Assembly: GCA_019912905.1 (NCBI GenBank)
Contig: JAIOHO010000335.1
Location: 1-6,265, forward strand
Length of the DNA stretch: 6,265 bases
Reading direction: 5' to 3'
From: Anaerolineae bacterium
Lineage (GTDB): Bacteria > Chloroflexota > Anaerolineae > Aggregatilineales > Phototrophicaceae
Shown here: positions 5,883 through 6,265 of the stretch, in pieces
Numbering within the stretch: position 1 is the first letter of the stretch
Layout: each line of letters starts with the position of its first letter
Made by a program: the position numbers and the translations under genes
Notes under the pieces: model-generated
What the model saw: only the letters and a program-made list of their open reading frames with translations
Told to the model about the DNA's origin: nothing
Database searches by the model: none

Positions 5883-6263
5883 CTAGGATGCCTCGTGCCT
5901 GGCGAGTTGTTCGGAAGTCCACAGTGTGCGCAGGTAGGCAATCACAGCCTCGATTTCTGCCTCACTGAGTTGGTCGCGTAGAGGCGGCATGACTCGTCCA
6001 CCATTTTCGATTATGCGCCGAATACGCCTTTGTGAATGACGCCATGCCTCACCACTGGCATTAAGTGATGGCGCACGCAGCGCGTTGGCATCACCTTCAC
6101 CATTTGCACCATGACACTGTGCGCAGATACGCTCGAAAACCTGACGGCCCTGGGTCGTGGCATCAGTCGTAGGGATCAAAGCTCGATCTAGAAAGGCGAA
6201 GCTATTTGTGCAGTCCGGCAGCATCAGCGCAACCAACAGAGTCATCATTAACGTCCGTTTCAA
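5883..6263 (-). CDS. Small exported monohaem c-type cytochrome, 5' end at or beyond the window edge
   Basis: This class I cytochrome c domain would carry electrons outside the membrane. The haem site is C47AQCH51 (RICAQCHGANGEGD) and the likely axial ligand is Met92 (GGRVMPP). It ends with the standard helix LSEAEIEAVIAYLRTLW (99-115), so the single domain is complete in 126 aa. The N-terminus MKRTLMMTLLVALMLPDC has a basic start and hydrophobic core, that is, a signal peptide. A Cys at 18 could be a lipid anchor, but LPDC is not a proper lipobox because Asp precedes Cys. The start chosen is TTG at 6261-6263; ATG at residues 6 and 7 is an alternative. The frame may begin further upstream outside the window, so the gene is possibly partial at the 5' end. 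It is first of the three redox genes, and its promoter would lie outside the window. Probable electron acceptor for the downstream flavoprotein (inference). Confidence 0.85.
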   Translation of the reverse strand: MKRTLMMTLLVALMLPDCTNSFAFLDRALIPTTDATTQGRQVFERICAQCHGANGEGDANALRAPSLNASGEAWRHSQRRIRRIIENGGRVMPPLRDQLSEAEIEAVIAYLRTLWTSEQLARHEAS

Positions 6264-6265
6264 GG

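Overview
The window is a piece of bacterial chromosome with two unrelated blocks, both read from the minus strand. Positions 1-2379 hold a recombination and mobility block, and 2990-6265 hold a block of redox genes. The phylum cannot be fixed from this sequence. Clear Shine-Dalgarno sites, c-type cytochromes and moderately high GC suggest a respiring bacterium. The recombinase tail style (RYDRRPE..K) is one I associate with Chloroflexota and some Proteobacteria, but this is only a guess.

Mobility block (left). An intact tyrosine recombinase (474-1517, 347 aa, all catalytic residues visible) follows a 283-aa gene of unknown function (1528-2379). The two form a tight two-gene operon, in which the stop codon of the first gene lies inside the Shine-Dalgarno site of the second. 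Downstream of the intact recombinase are two recombinase remnants in the same direction. One is a short tail with the catalytic Tyr (388-468). The other is a C-terminal fragment running off the left edge (1-300). The locus therefore looks like a repeatedly used, decaying integration site. The 12-bp palindrome GGAACCGGTTCC occurs at 322-333 and again at 2667-2678, on either side of this operon, and is a candidate element boundary or recombinase site. The 283-aa gene has a perfect 9-bp inverted repeat just upstream (2399-2425), placed like an operator.

Intergenic stretch (2380-2989). No convincing gene is present. It holds the operator-like repeat, a pair of GC-rich palindromes 25 bp apart, and one of the GGAACCGGTTCC palindromes.

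Redox block (right), in order of transcription: a small exported monohaem cytochrome c (5883-6263, start at or beyond the right edge), a berberine-bridge-type flavoprotein with both residues for bicovalent FAD (4399-5814), and a di-haem DHOR-family cytochrome (2990-4297). The order suggests a flavin dehydrogenase whose electrons leave through c-type cytochromes. However, the flavoprotein shows no export signal and the di-haem protein has lost or lacks its own, so the compartments do not match on the face of the sequence.
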